5,608 nucleotides of DNA from Dehalococcoidales bacterium (GTDB lineage: Bacteria > Chloroflexota > Dehalococcoidia > Dehalococcoidales > JAUXAE01), in the NCBI GenBank assembly GCA_030620035.1, contig JAUXAE010000073.1:1-5608 (forward strand), in the 5' to 3' direction. Positions 4,813 to 5,608 of the stretch are shown here, piece after piece. The first letter of the stretch is position 1. Each line of letters opens with the position of its first letter. The position numbers and the translations under genes are program-made. A model generated the notes under the pieces. It did no database searches, had not been told where the DNA came from, and saw nothing but the letters and a program-made list of their open reading frames with translations.

Positions 4813-5319
4813 ATGACGCAAGAAATAGAGCCCATCGCCCTTGAATTTGCTGGCTTCTGGCGAAGGCTGGGCGCCTTTCTTATTGACTTCATTACTCTAG
4901 CCGTCATAACCTCAATACTGCTGCCATTTCGCTGGTTTGACTTCCCCGGCTTCTGGGAAGCGGGCAACATTTTTAATTCCCACCCATGGCTGGCCCCTTT
5001 TTGGGCCTTTGACAACCTGATTTCACTCTTAATCGGGGTTGCCTACTTTGTCGCCTTCTGGGCATGGCGGGGCCAAACGCCGGGCAAGATGGTGGCCGGC
5101 ATAAGGGTAATCCGCACCGACGGCTCAAATATAACCCTGGGCGTTGCCCTTCTCAGATGTCTCGGCTACATCGTATCAGCCGCCGTCATCTTTATCGGTT
5201 TTATCTGGGTCGCCTTTGACCGCCATAAGCAGGGCTTCCACGACAAGATGGCCGATACCTATGTAGTCAAGCTACCCCAGCCAATACCGGCCGCGCCCGG
5301 GGCCAGGGCTGGTGCTTAG
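4813..5319 (+). CDS. RDD-family integral membrane protein
   Basis: The 168 residues match the RDD domain. GFWRRLGAFLIDFI (14-27) holds the first Arg and Asp25. A central RGQTPGKMVAGIRVIR (86-101) and a C-terminal FDRHKQGFHDKMADTYVVK (135-153) follow, with Asp136, Asp144 and Asp148. Hydrophobic segments lie near 19-38, 68-85 and 115-134, the usual three-helix layout, and the tail is proline- and alanine-rich. Some RDD proteins have been implicated in ion exchange, but most have no assigned role, so I give no function. The ATG has GGAAG 5 bases upstream. The loop between helices 1 and 2 (about 40-65) is rich in Trp and Phe. The stop is 22 bases before gltX, so the two are probably cotranscribed. 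Confidence 0.92.
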   Translation: MTQEIEPIALEFAGFWRRLGAFLIDFITLAVITSILLPFRWFDFPGFWEAGNIFNSHPWLAPFWAFDNLISLLIGVAYFVAFWAWRGQTPGKMVAGIRVIRTDGSNITLGVALLRCLGYIVSAAVIFIGFIWVAFDRHKQGFHDKMADTYVVKLPQPIPAAPGARAGA

Positions 5320-5341
5320 GATTATGGAGGCAAGGTTCTAG

Positions 5342-5608
<267 letters not shown>

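Overview
The window looks like chromosomal DNA from a bacterium, most plausibly Chloroflexota of the Dehalococcoidia type. This is inferred from gene-content style, moderately high GC with frequent ATA, CTA and AGG codons, and the GluRS and LspA sequence flavour. No rRNA or other phylogenetic marker is present to prove it. I see no tRNA, rRNA, CRISPR array, insertion sequence or phage gene.

Layout: the first 93 bases are the 3' end of an unidentified rightward gene. Four leftward genes follow, reading from right to left: a Fur-family metal or peroxide regulator (2144-2575), a six-helix-like membrane protein (1500-2141), class 1B dihydroorotate dehydrogenase pyrD (533-1459, start revised) and methionine-R-sulfoxide reductase msrB (119-520). 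They are spaced by 2, 40 and 12 bases and look like one operon. A strong promoter upstream of the regulator (TTGACA, 17 bases, TATATT) overlaps a 23-bp palindrome resembling a Fur-family operator, so the operon is probably autorepressed by its first product.

A 430-base non-annotated interval (2576-3005) separates this operon from a rightward cluster. Its AT-rich left part holds the fur promoter and operator. Its GC-rich middle (about 2720-2905) holds a series of perfect hairpins and a possible 53-codon small ORF, and is the least explained part of the window. Its right part leads into the next gene through an ideal ribosome binding site.

The rightward cluster is a DksA/TraR-type zinc-finger protein (3006-3371), lipoprotein signal peptidase lspA (3355-3846) and an RluD-family pseudouridine synthase (3849-4745), overlapping or nearly abutting. 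This order matches the ylyA-lspA-ylyB arrangement known from Bacillus subtilis. After a 67-base gap with a TATAAT element come an RDD-family membrane protein (4813-5319) and the 5' end of glutamyl-tRNA synthetase gltX (from 5342, cut by the window end).

Most of the window is ordinary housekeeping. The points worth a second look are the autoregulated fur operon carrying a membrane protein, pyrD and msrB, the unusual metal-sensing residues of the Fur protein, and the structured GC-rich block between the two operons. I did not find a clear new multi-gene system.
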